From Symbiodinium natans (Eukaryota > Sar > Dinophyceae > Suessiales > Symbiodiniaceae), in assembly GCA_905221605.1 (NCBI GenBank), contig CAJNDS010001447.1:504216-568215 (forward strand): a stretch of DNA of 64,000 nucleotides, in the 5' to 3' direction. The notes below the pieces were generated by a model. That model was not told the DNA's origin and did not search any database. It saw nothing but the letters and a program-made list of their open reading frames with translations. The position numbers and the translations under genes were made by a program. Of this stretch, positions 40,126-51,000 are shown in pieces; within the stretch, counting starts at the first letter, position 1, and each line of letters starts with the position of its first letter.

Positions 40126-41285
40126 GCCCTCGATCTGCTGTCTACTTGGGAGAATTTCAAGAATGACTTTCACGTATTTAATGTTTCAATCAGAGTGCAC
40201 TAGTTGTAACTTGGAGTCAGACGCCCGTTTGTATCCGGGGCAATCTCATGGCCTATGCAAGTCTAGCCAGGGGGAATTACAAGGAGGATGATAACCTCCG
40301 AGATAACCAGTCAGCAAGTCCCGCTAAGCCCGAGACCCTAAACCCCTACCCGTGACCGTCAGCCCTGTGATGCTGCCGAGGATGCAAGCCACAGCAGAGG
40401 AAGTGCCTCGCTAATGGTCTGAGGGCTGGGATCAGGGGGATCAAGGTTGAGACAATGAGGTCTTCGGGATTATGGACAGGAGTATCGCTCCAGTTGCAGT
40501 GAGCCAAGATGTCTCACTAACCAGTCTCGCTAACCTTTGAGTGGGAATTGGGCTTGGGTCTACCGAGTTCAATGCCAACGACTTAGGGTTTGTAGGGTTC
40601 AGGGTTTACCGTTGAGGCTCTGCTGTGATATGGCACAGAAGCTGCGAAGGTGGGATTCCGACTAGCTTCACGAAAGCTTCCTGAAATGCGAGCAGCCATG
40701 GCCCGATTTTAAAAGGCCAACACTTTCATACCACCCCGCGCCGTCTCAGGCGGCACAACCACCCTAACCTATTCTGTTTAGGGCTTAGGCCGGTCCCCAT
40801 GGAACGCCAGGCCAGTTCCAGTCCAGGGGTATCAGGGTAATAACCGTGCCGGAACCGCTGGGGAGGTGGTGGGGCTTAATCCCTCCCACTAAAGACGGCC
40901 TAGGCCTTGAGTTTAGGGTTTAGGGTTGAGTCTAATGTTTGGGGCACTCGGGATTCAAGGTTTGCTCCTGACGGCTATGGCTTGCGGCATCTCCTGACAG
41001 CGCATGGAAGCACGTGTGAACCCCCAAGCCCTATCAGAAGTTTCGAGGCTTCAAGTGGCATGCAGAACAAGGACTGTTTTGAGTAGGGTCCCCAAACCCG
41101 AAACCCCGATTAGACACGCCTAAGCCTGACAGCCCTAAGCCTTAACCTTGAAAACATGCTGAACCCCTAAACCCAAAACCCTAAACCCCAAACCCCAAAC
41201 CCTAAACCCCAAACCCTAAACCCCAAACCCTAAACCCCAAACCCTAAACCCTAAACCCTGAACCCTAAACCCTAACCTCCTCGGC
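40126..41285. other. Mostly unique non-coding sequence, few repeats
   Basis: Least repetitive kilobase of the right half. No frame with family motifs. CCCCAAA/CCCTAAA arrays begin at 41160 and lead to the next candidate exon. Confidence 0.5.
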
Positions 41286-41396
41286 ACCGAGCCATCCCAT
41301 TCAGCCTTGCCCTCAGCTTTGCCCTGGGCTCAACCCTTTGGGGACATCTTCAAGAGCCCTGCGCCCGAGCTCCCTGAAGCTCCAACCCCTGTCATT
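41286..41396 (+). CDS. Candidate exon, Ser/Pro-rich
   Basis: Frame PSHSALPSALPWAQPFGDIF then KSPAPELPEAPTPVIL, with CCCTAAA before and TTTAGGG after. The donor may be GTAAAGGG at 41400. Similar Pro/Ser composition to the alternative reading at 37965, so perhaps one gene. Confidence 0.4.
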
Positions 41397-42033
41397 TTGG
41401 TAAAGGGTTTAGGGTTTAGGCTTTAGGGTTTAGGGTTTAGGGTTTAGGGTTCAGGGTTACATGACATCAGTAGAGTGTAGGGGCCCAAAGTTTCGAGGTC
41501 CAAGGGCTTTGGGCTTTCAGGCCTTGGGTTTCCGAGTTTCCGGTTTGGGGGTACGTGGGCCGTCCAGAGGCCGCCCGGAGGCCGTCGGATTTCGGCAACC
41601 AAGAGGCCGTGGACGCAGTACACCCGAAGCCCTCAACCAGGATGGGCTATTAGGCCTTAAAGTCCCCATAAGGAACCCTATAAAGGGCCTTTTAAGGGAT
41701 TTATAGGGTCTAACAGTGTAATCGCGCATCCTGGAATGTTCGTTCTGGGCATAGTTTAGGCTACGCGTTAGGAATGCCGAGTTAGGGGTATGCCGTGAAG
41801 AGCAATCCTGTAAACGCCCCCTCTTGCTAAACCCCTCCCAAGTGACCAATATCCTTTGAGGGTTAGTAGAAGGTCCCTACTGTAGGGGTTTAATGGGGTA
41901 TGTCGGGTTAAGACTTGATCATGCACGCCAACGACGTTCATTGGTTACACTGTGTTATGCATTGCTTGTGGCTCATTATTTCTGCTGCAAAGCCGAAACC
42001 CTAAACCCTAAACCTGAAACCTTAAACCCTAAA

Positions 42034-42112
42034 CGAGGCTGCGATGATCGCGCGGGCATTGGCGCTGTCGCAGCACAGCTCAGCCGTAGCTTCACTGGTA
42101 GAAGGCCAGTGG
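42034..42112 (+). CDS. Candidate exon, Ala/Ser-rich helix
   Basis: After CTAAACGAG the frame reads AAMIARALALSQHSSAVASL then VEGQWGDSERP. TTTAGGG follows. Family not recognised. Confidence 0.4.
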
Positions 42113-42295
42113 GGTGACTCAGAAAGACCGGCGGTGGGCTTTAGGGTTTAGGGTTTAGGGTTCGACACAACGGCCCTTCTTAAGCAATGGGTGAGTATTG
42201 CCTGTTGGCTCTGCCGTTTGTGTAAGATTCTGAACAACATCATTTAGAGAGCAAGCCCAACGAAGAACGACCCACCACCCCCCCCCCCCCCCCTA

Positions 42296-42418
42296 ACCCT
42301 AAACCCTAAACCCTAAACCCTAAACCCTAAACCCTAAACCCTAAACCCTAAACCCTAAACCCTAAACCCTAAACCCTGAACCCTGAACCCTAAACCCTAA
42401 ACCCTAAACCCTAAACCC
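42296..42418 (-). repeat. CCCTAAA array next to a C run
   Basis: About 17 units directly following C17 (42276-42292). Confidence 0.95.
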
Positions 42419-44060
42419 CTCCCCCCCGTTTGGGGTGGCTGTGTAGTAAGGATGGTCGCGCCGTCGTTTACTGGCTGTGTTTTAAGGATGGTCGCGCCGC
42501 GGTCATCTGAGTCGATCTGAAGCCTCAACCCAAAACCCAAAACCCCAATCACGGGCTGCTTGCGGCGCGTACTATCCTTGCGACCTCAAACCGTTTTTCG
42601 GGTTTAGGGTTTAGGGTTACAGCCCTAAATAAACCCCAAACAACCACGCTTGTGCCGGCAAACCATTAAACTCAAAAGGCCCTCAATCAGTGCAGCTTGC
42701 AGGCCCAAGCTCCCCGGCGTTTTCCAAAGCCTATACCTCCCTGTAGTCACCTTTTACCCCATTTGATTCGCTTCGGGGTTCCCTTTTATGAAGTACCCAA
42801 CCTAAAAAGGTTATAGTTATCCTCATTTTCAGATGGTTTCTGGGCCACGTGAATCCTAAAAGGGCTCAAATCTGAAATGGCTGGCTCAGAGATCTTAACA
42901 GGGGATCATAGGTAAATGAGCCAAATTTCCCCAAGGCAGGGAAGTCTCAAGCCCTAATCCAAAGCCTTACTTAAAACGGCTCAACGGCCTTGCAAGCTAG
43001 TTCTAACTGGGGCTATATGGCAACTGCTGCTTCTTGCCTCGGGATTTTAGCATGCATGGATGCACAATCCGGACTTCTGAGCTTTCGCACCGCTGTACCC
43101 TGAAGATATTCACGATAACAGGAGGGTTTGCGGACTAGATTCACGCCATCCGGTGCCCTGCCCGTTTTCTGTCTGCGCGTGCCTTTTTCTGGCTACGAAT
43201 CACACATCCCGAGGCCACAGACTATCAACGCCAAATCCGCACCAGCTCCGCCGGCCCGCCCAACATCACAATGTATTTTTCAACACCTCATGGTAGCGCG
43301 CTATGTTTTTTTAACGCCGAATACTTGACCAAGGGTAAAGAAGTGCAGGAGGATCAGATAATTGGCAGGGGTTGAGGCTTGGTGTTTTTTCCAAGTTCCT
43401 ACTATGGCATGGTCATCACGCCTGCGATGCTTCACGTTAGTCCACACGAAACCAGCGATAGTAGGAAGGGCTTTGCAAAAGCTTATATACTTGGAGGTTC
43501 AGGTACTTACTAACCCAATGATAACTGTACGTATTACCGTACGTATAACCCCCTTGCAGCCATTTTAGGATTTTAGGGCACTTAAGGGACTTTGAGAAGG
43601 GTTTAGAGGTCGGCAGGTGCGGGCCTTTTTGTGGTTCAGGGTTTAGACGCCTTGCTAACATGACTCAGTCATGGTGGAGTTGGCCAATCTTTAGGGTGTA
43701 GGTTTTTTGGCGTCAGGCGAGTGATGTGTAGTTTTACTACTCCCCAAACCATGCAGCCCTTACTTAACCCCAGGTCCGCACTTTGAAACAAACTCGCTCC
43801 TTCCTCCCCGAACTCGCTCCTTCCTCCCACGCCTTAATACTCCTGAGTCTTGATAAGGTAAACCCTAAACCCTCACCCTAAACACTAATTGGGGTTTTAA
43901 CAACTAAGACTCCCCTCGCTTACACTTGGAGCTTCATGTGGCACTTAGACTTACACTTTAATTATAGATGTACTTCAAAATCACTTAGAAGCCCCTTAAG
44001 TTCCCCCAACATATGTTTAGAACTAGTGCCCTGAACCCTAATCCCTAATCCCTAACCCTA
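42419..44060. other. Non-coding stretch with decayed elements
   Basis: A diverged 'cttggtagcccag'-type element lies at about 42735-42850 (GTAGTCACCTTTTACCCC left, TTTCTGGGCCACG right). A left half of a 'cttggaggttca' element is at 43488-43560 and another remnant at 43918-44035. No supported gene; frames at 43128 and 43362 show no motif. Confidence 0.5.
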
Positions 44061-44089
44061 AACCCCAAGTAGCAGCCTAGCACGAGGTG

Positions 44090-44162
44090 CTGTGCCCCGG
44101 GCGAACGCGCTTGGAGCCCGTGCATTGGCGCCTCGGCGACTTTCCGAGACTGGCGCAACGTC
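44090..44162 (+). CDS. Ambiguous GC-rich block, possible exon
   Basis: After AGCACGAG, all three frames are open across about 70 GC-rich bases: GERAWSPCIGASATFRDW, RLEPVHWRLGDFPRLAQR, or an Ala-rich frame. Composition suggests an exon, but the frame cannot be chosen. Confidence 0.3.
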
Positions 44163-44170
44163 CTAAACCC

Positions 44171-44310
44171 TAGAAGCTACTTGGAGGTTCATGGTACTTA
44201 TTACCCAAGTATAACTGTACTTATAACCATATTAGGGCAGTTAAGGGGCTTATAAGTGGGGTATAAGTACAGTTATACTTGGTTAACAGGCACCCTGAAC
44301 CTCCAAGTAG
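44171..44310. mobile_element. 'cttggaggttca' family, best palindromic copy
   Basis: CTACTTGGAGGTTCATGGTA at the left and CCCTGAACCTCCAAGTAG at the right. The inner arms ACTGTACTTATAACC and TATAAGTACAGTTATACTTG pair almost fully. No coding capacity; a typical miniature inverted-repeat element of 140 bases. Confidence 0.85.
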
Positions 44311-44699
44311 GACCCAGAGTGGGCCCATGTTCCCGTTTTTTAGGGCTAAGGGTTTTTTGTTTAGGGTTTAGGGTTTAGGGTTCACAAGTCCAAGCATTCA
44401 CTAGTCAAGCAGCTTGTCAAGCGTTGGAAAAAAACCCACCCACCCAAGAAACTTGAGAAAATATAAAGTTCACTCAATACTTTCCCGGTAGGCTTAAAGC
44501 TCAAAGTCCAATTGGTCCAAAACCCGAAATCTAAGGTCCACAATAGACCCCACTCCCTATGCCCCAAATCCTAAACCCTATGCCCCAAACCCCAAGAGTC
44601 CTAAACCCTATGTCCCAAATCCCATGCCCCAAATCCTACAGCCCTAAACTCTATGCCCCAAAGGGGGTCAGGGTTTAGGCCCCCTCCCCCCCCCCCGGG

Positions 44700-44905
44700 T
44701 GGAAAAAACCGTTTGCCGACGAAGGGCGCCAGGGTTTAGAGCCCCCCGAGGAACAAAACCATTTGCCGACGAAGGGCGTCAGGGTTTACGGGCCCCCCCG
44801 GGGAGAAAAAAAAAAAACATTTGCGGACGAAGGGTGTCAGGGTTTAGGGGCCTCCCGGGGAAAAAAAACCATTTTGCCGACGAAGGGTGTCGGGGTTTAG
44901 GGCCC
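44700..44905 (+). repeat. Minisatellite, four copies of a roughly 55-60 base unit
   Basis: Each unit carries an A run, a TTTGCCGACGAAGGGYGYCA core, AGGGTTTAG and a GC-rich end. A decayed fifth copy (GCCGACGAAGCCCATTAGGG) is at 45062. The 74-codon frame with repeated ADEG motifs is a translation of it. Confidence 0.8.
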
Positions 44906-45146
44906 CTGCCCCCAGGACCTTAAACAGGAGCCCCTGTGGGGGGGACCCCAAGATTCGGGAAAAATGGCTCGATTCCCAATTCGTTTCAAATAGAATTTAT
45001 ATAGCGATCATGACCCTCAGAAATTTTTTAGATTCTGGGTCCGGGCAGAAAAAAAACACATGCCGACGAAGCCCATTAGGGTTTAGATATACATAGTAAG
45101 AGAGGGTTTAGGGTTTAGGGTTTAGGGTTTAGGGTTTAGGGTTTAG

Positions 45147-45270
45147 GACGAGGACCCCGAGGTGGGCCCGTATTGCCTTTTTGTTGAGGTTTTTGGTTCC
45201 CTTTTCAGCCCGTTCAAACCAAAAAGGGCGCCCTTTCTATTTTTAGGTTCCTCCTGGGTCTCATAAAGGG
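45147..45270. mobile_element. 'ctagacccgggag' family element
   Basis: AGGACCCCGAGGTGGGCCC left and GGTTCCTCCTGGGTCTCAT right, inner AAACCAAAAAGGGCGCCC. Diverged copy of the 29767 element. Confidence 0.65.
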
Positions 45271-45743
45271 CTCCAGGGCTTAGGGTCAGACCTTCGTGCT
45301 TGCAAGTTTATGGCGGGTCTGGGGCTTCGAGCTTTAAGTTTAGGGCTAAGAGCATGTGCAGGGTGGTTTAGGGTTTAGGGTTTAGGGTTTGGCAAAGGTC
45401 CTGAGATCGGAAGTCTGAAAGGATCCGCATTTTGAAGCCTCTCTCAGGTCCTTGAAGATGCTGCTTGCGACAGAAGAGAAGCACAGCCTAAAAAAGGGTG
45501 CCCTTCTTGGCTTAAAGGGGCTTCAAAAATGTATAAGGGAACCTAAGCCCTAAAAGAAACAAATAAGGTCCCACCTCTGGGTCCCAACCCTAAACCCTAA
45601 ACCCTAAACCCTAAGCGTGTAATTCAAAGTGTTTGGACCCTCGAAACCCTGGACCCCCACAACCCTGGATCACTGACCAGATCGCGAGGTCACAATCCTG
45701 AAAGCCGATACGTCAACCTCCAGCCACACACCAGAACTATTTC

Positions 45744-45838
45744 ATGGCTGGGATAGTATTAAAAATTTAGATTTTATTTATGTTCCTTATTGGCTTTAAG
45801 TATTTTGAAAATGTAAAATGTTTCCCAACTATGACAGA
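45744..45838 (-). mobile_element. 'tcatagttggg' family element, reverse orientation
   Basis: Reverse complement of the 46988 and 31888 copies: ATTTCATGGCTGGGATAG left, TTTCCCAACTATGACAGA right, with the AT-rich inner part. Confidence 0.75.
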
Positions 45839-46619
45839 GAGAATGGGCTACTGTGCCCTATGTTGTGATCATTGTGTTGTTACTATACGATTGTTTTATC
45901 ACGCAGGGCGGGTCACAGTCTAAACTAAACACCTCACAAAGCTTGCTGGGCAAGTCCTGCAGCCTCGCTTTTCCTCTGTTGTTTGCTGGATATGAACCAG
46001 GCTTCTTCTTTTGGTTTTTGGTGGGTGTATTTGCAGGGTTCCTGATGAATATTGCTGAGTCTGACAGTGATCACACAAGCCCAAGCATCGCCGCACCCGC
46101 GTGGAGGGGCGGAGCGGGGGGGGGGGGGGGGGGGGGTGGTCATTGTGAGAGTCATCGCAGTCCAAGCTCCACACCAGGCCCCAAGACCATGACCGTAGCA
46201 CCCTAAATGCCTAAACACATTCAGCCCGAAACCCTAGAACCAACCCACAACCACTTGGAGGGGGTGGCAAGCCAAGGGGCAAACCTACTCCCCCCAAAAA
46301 CCCCAAACCCCTTAAACTAAACCCCCAAAAACAACACCAGACCACACAGAGGGGGTGGGGGAGGGGCGCAAGGGGGGGTACCCTTTCTTTCGGGCAAAAA
46401 GAACTGGCCACCTACGACCGCTTCCAACCCTCCCCACCCCCACAAGGCCCTCAAGATCTTCCCCAAACCCTAAACCCCTTAATGCTCGAAACCCTAAGAC
46501 CCAAATCCTCGAAACCGTACACCCTAAACCCATAGACATCCTAACCCCCTACACCCTAAACCCTAAACCCTAAATCCTAAACCCTAAACCTCGAAACCCT
46601 AGCCTTCCTTTCATGCAAG

Positions 46620-46676
46620 GTCCGACTGGCCTGGGCCGGAGCTGCTGTGAGGCTTCCAGGCCTGGAATCCCTCCCG
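46620..46676 (+). CDS. Candidate exon, possibly of the helical-repeat gene
   Basis: After TCATGCAAG the frame reads VRLAWAGAAVRLPGLESLPM. LAWA followed by small residues is compatible with the Leu/Trp/Ala helices of the gene downstream. A TTTAGGGG array follows. Confidence 0.35.
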
Positions 46677-46686
46677 ATGAGTTGAG

Positions 46687-46830
46687 GGTTTAGGGGTTTA
46701 CGGGTTTAGGGGTTTAGGGGTTTAGGGGTTTAGGGGTTTAGGGGTTTAGGGGTTTAGGGGTTTAGGGGTTTAGGGGTTTAGGGGTTTAGGGGTTTAGGGG
46801 TTTAGGGGTTTAGGGGTTTAGGGGTTAGGG
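46687..46830 (+). repeat. TTTAGGGG 8-mer array
   Basis: Eighteen copies of GGGGTTTA, almost perfect. The same 8-mer array recurs at 49385-49480. Distinct from the heptamer arrays. Confidence 0.9.
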
Positions 46831-46987
46831 TTATGCTCGAGAGCTCTTGTGGCCATCGATGCGCATGCAGGCTTCTTTCCTTCCCGACGGCAAAACTGCT
46901 CTCTGTGCCCTTCACAGAAACCCTCAAACCGAACTATCAAACCCCGACACCGCGACTCCAAGAACCAAGGCTTCTAACCGTACACTT

Positions 46988-47085
46988 TGTCATAGTTGGG
47001 TAGCATTTTTTCATTTTTCAGGGTACTTAAACCCAATAAGGAGTATAGATTTAAATTTTTAATATTTTCCCAACCATGAACTAGT
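46988..47085 (+). mobile_element. 'tcatagttggg' family element
   Basis: CTTTGTCATAGTTGGGTAGC left and CCCAACCATGAACTAG right; nearly the same sequence as nitrite reductase intron 11. Confidence 0.8.
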
Positions 47086-47944
47086 TAAAGACCAAACCCA
47101 CCCCAAGACCCGAAAGCCCTGAAGCTTCACCTAAAGTTTCCAGGGGGTTTTGGATTTTGGGTTCAGGGGTTTAGGGGTTAGGGGTTAGGGTTTAGGGTTT
47201 AGGGTCTAGGGTTTAGGGTTTAGGGTGCCCCTAGCTGACACCCTAGAACCGACATCCCCCTTCCCGGAACACACGCTTCTTGCGGCCGGCTTAGGGCACG
47301 GCAATGTCTTGCCATGCTCTCTTCCCGAACCTTACATACAGGTTTAGGGTGCAAGGCTCAGACCCTTGAACCCTAAACGCTATGGCCCTGAGTGCCCTAA
47401 TGTCGGAACCTAAACCCCTTTAAACCCGAAAGCCTCTAAACCCCTCAACGCTAAACCCGACACCGGAACAATTGCCGAGCCAAAAGACCCTCAACAACCA
47501 ACCTGACGAGGTCCTAGGGTTTAGGGCTTAAGGAATGAGAGAATTCGATGCCTCAGATCACTGCTTCTTTGCGAGAGTAGATGTGGGGCAAGGGCTTCCC
47601 TAATGCCCTTTCAAGAACCAGGAAGAAGCCTTGAAGAACCCTAGGCCATTTTCCGGGCCATGAGGTCCCTGAGATGCAAAGCCTTAAAGCCCTCCACTTC
47701 TTTCCCAGGCTGCTCCACTCCACACCCTGAACCCTAAACCCTAAACTCTCAATCCTACGCCCTGAGCCACAAAGCCTACAAGACTCCCACATGGTCCCTG
47801 AACACGGTCCTTTACCTTTCTTTGGGGTTTGTGAAGTATGGGCCCCTAAACCCCTAAAGCCCTAAGCCCTAAACCCCAAACCCTAACCCCTAAACCCTAA
47901 ACCCTTCTCATGGCCGACTAAGGGCCCTGGTAACTACCCTCAGC

Positions 47945-48055
47945 CCTAAACCCTAAACCCTAAACCCTAAACCCTAAACCCTAAACCCTAAACCCTAAAC
48001 CCTAAACCCTAAACCCTAAACCCTAAACCCTAAACCCTAAACCCTAAACCCTCCT
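47945..48055 (-). repeat. CCCTAAA array
   Basis: Fifteen perfect units ending 15 bases before the coding-like block at 48070. Confidence 0.95.
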
Positions 48056-48069
48056 CCGAATGCCCTCAG

Positions 48070-51000
48070 GGACCGAACTGGACCCCATCCTCGACGAGGC
48101 CGCGACGCGAGCGGAGCGGCTGCAACCGAAGGCGGGCGATGTGTGGGGGTTCAGGGTTTGGGGTTTAGGGTTTCGGGTTTCGGGTTTAGGGTTGAGTGTT
48201 TAGGGTTTAAAGGGTTTAGAGTTTAGGGTTTAGGGTTTAGGGACAGGGTTTGCATACTAGTTGAGTGTTCAGGGTTCAGGGTTTGCAAAAGGGTCAGGGC
48301 TTCGGCTAAGGCATGACAACCCTAAACCCTAAACCCTAAACCCTAAACCCTAAACCCTAAACCCTAAACCCTAAACCCTAAACCCTAAACCCTAAACCCT
48401 AAACCCTAAACCCTAAACCCTAAACCCTCACTTTTAAGCAGGTAAGTCCAGGGAGGGTTTAGGGTTTAGGGGTTAAGGGCTTAGGGTTTAGGGTTCAGGG
48501 TTTAGGGTTTAGGGACCTTCCAGCAAAAGGATCTGGCTTTTATGGTGCTTAAGGGGGACTGGAGGTGTGGAGTTCTGTGAATCCCCATATTATGTTTCCG
48601 GTAATTACCATATGCCTTTAATGGAACTGCGTGCCTATATCTACCCTAAACCCTAAACCCTAAAGGCTAAACGCTAAACGCTAAACCCTAAACGCTAAAC
48701 CCTAACAACTTAGAGACGTCAGTCGGCCACGACTTCGTTTGGGTGCCGCAAGACTGGCCTATCATCCAATGACCTCGGACCAAATGTGTTTAGGGTTTAG
48801 TAATGGTCTTGGTTTGGGTTATAGGGTTTAGGTTTTCTAAGGCTGTTGGAAGTAGAGTTTTGGAGCTTCCGGAGGGTAAGAAAACTCACGGCCTGGGGCT
48901 TATCTTGCACTGCTTGAGGCTGTTGTCAAGTTCTTGGCAGCATGGGCTGGAAAGCCAATGTCCGAGACGTTAACAGAGTTTTGTTAGTTTTACTTGATCT
49001 ATTCCTGCTAGAAAAATCAATCTTTGCTCCTCCCCTCGCCCAAAAACATCAACTTTGCCAAGGCGGGAAAGGAGGGGCGGGGTGGGGAGGGGGTGTTGGG
49101 AGGCGGGGGGGGGGGGGGGGGGGTGAGGGGGGGGGGGGGGGGGCAGGTGAGGGGGGGGGGGGGGGGGGGCAGGTGAGGGGGGTGGGGGGGACGATTCTTC
49201 CGTTTCTCCGGTCGGAGGTGTAGGGACCTTTACGGAAGCTTAGGGAACCTTAGGGAACAGTGGGGAGGTTACATACCTTTCTTGAAACCCCCCCTCCCTT
49301 AAGAACCCCATAACTTGAGGTTGTTGTCTGCTTCTTTCGGCCTCCCAAAGTCGAAGGTTTCGGTTTGCACTTGTTTTTGGTTTTACGGGTTTAGGGGTTT
49401 AGGGGTTTAGGGGTTTAGGGGTTTAGGGGTTTAGGGGTTTAGGGGTTTAGGGGTTTAGGGGTTTAGGGGTTTAGGGGTTTAGGGTTTAGGGTTTAGGATT
49501 TATAGGGTTTAGGTCTGATGGCGTGCGTCTTGAGCCTAAACGCGCTAAGCCCGAAACTCTGGAGACCTGAAGTCACCCAGCCGGTTCACCCGGCGAATCC
49601 TGTCAACGAGTGCAAGGCGGAGCCTGAGAAACACTTGGTTTTGGGCCCCCAGCAACAATGGCGCGTTTGCGGGGGCCCATAAAACCCCAAACCCTAAACC
49701 CTCTGTTAGAGGCCCTACATTGGGATGTTCATCCTTATACTAACAGTCCTTAATCGAAATTCTAGTATCCCGACTAAAACCCTGATCAAGGACTGTCAGT
49801 CTAAGGGGGAACATCCCAAGCCAAACTTGGAGGTTCATGGTACTTATTAACCAATTGTAACTGTACTTATAACCCACTCATAAGCCCCTTAAGTGCCCCA
49901 ATATGGTTATAAGTACAGCTTTAAGTACGGTTATCATTGGGTTAGCAAGTGCCCTAAACCCTAAACCCTAAACCCTAACCCTAAACCCTAAACCCTAAAC
50001 CCTAAACCCTAAACCCTGTGTTAGAGACCCTAGACATCTGCCGAGAGGCCATGGCCAATCTGCTTTGGGCCATGGCAGCCCTCAGGAGGCGAGCGCAAAC
50101 TCCTGGAGTTTGTCGCACCCTAAACCCTACGCCACAGACCCTGCTAGGGTTCGGGGTTTAGGGTTTAGGGTTTTAGGGTTTTAGGGTTTAGGGTTTAGGG
50201 TTAGTGTTTATAGGGTTTTACGAACCCTAATCCCTACTGCACAAGCCTGAGCCCTCTTAACATTGCACGCTGTCTATGGTTTCTGGGCTCAGGTTGCTCG
50301 GTTTTTTGAGTTTTGTTTTTGCTGAATGTTCGGCCTCTTGCCTCACACTGTAGCTTGTTTAGGGTTTAGGGTTAAGGGTTTAGGGTTTAGGGTTTAGGGT
50401 TTAGGGTTTAGGGTGGGCTCAGACGAGGAGAAGAGATGCCGCCATGCTCTCCTTGCTACCGCACGTGGTGGATCGGCGAGGGCCCGAGTCTTCACTTCAG
50501 TAGCTTGCAGGGGCTTTTGGGTTTCGGAGTCATCGAGGTGCCCCGAAGCCTAACTCTTAAACCTTATGAGCCCGAAACCCCTACACTCAACCCTTCGCCC
50601 TAAACCCTAAGACCCTAAGACCCTAAGACCCTAAGACCCGAAGACCTAAACCCTAAACCCTAAACCCTGAACCCTAAACCCTGCAAACCCTTTCAAAAGG
50701 TGCCGGAGCCTGGCGCCGCAGGGCCTGGCAAACTCCCTTTGGGCCTTGGCAGCGCTACGACCACGAGCCGCCGGAGGAGCGGCTTTGGGGGGGGGGTAAG
50801 GCAGTTTAGGGGTTTAGGGTTTAGGGGTTTAGGGTTTAGGGTTTAGGTTTTTTTTGTTTTTTTAGGGAGGGGTGGGGGGTGGGGGGGGGGGGGTGGGGGG
50901 TGGCTTTGGGGCAGGTTTTTTTTTCTTGTGTTTGTTTACTACTATTATCTCTTTCTTGGGTTTGTTTGTTTTTTTAAAGGGGGGGGGGCTTTAGAGGCGT

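Noticed and set aside
44699-44923. Small repeat protein with ADEG motifs
   Set aside because: Open frame across a minisatellite, with no splice or start context and homopolymer A runs of different length between copies.
49085-49195. CRISPR-like array of G runs with short spacers
   Set aside because: The units are G homopolymers with CAGGTGA spacers. There is no constant repeat or unique spacer set, and the context is a eukaryotic intron.
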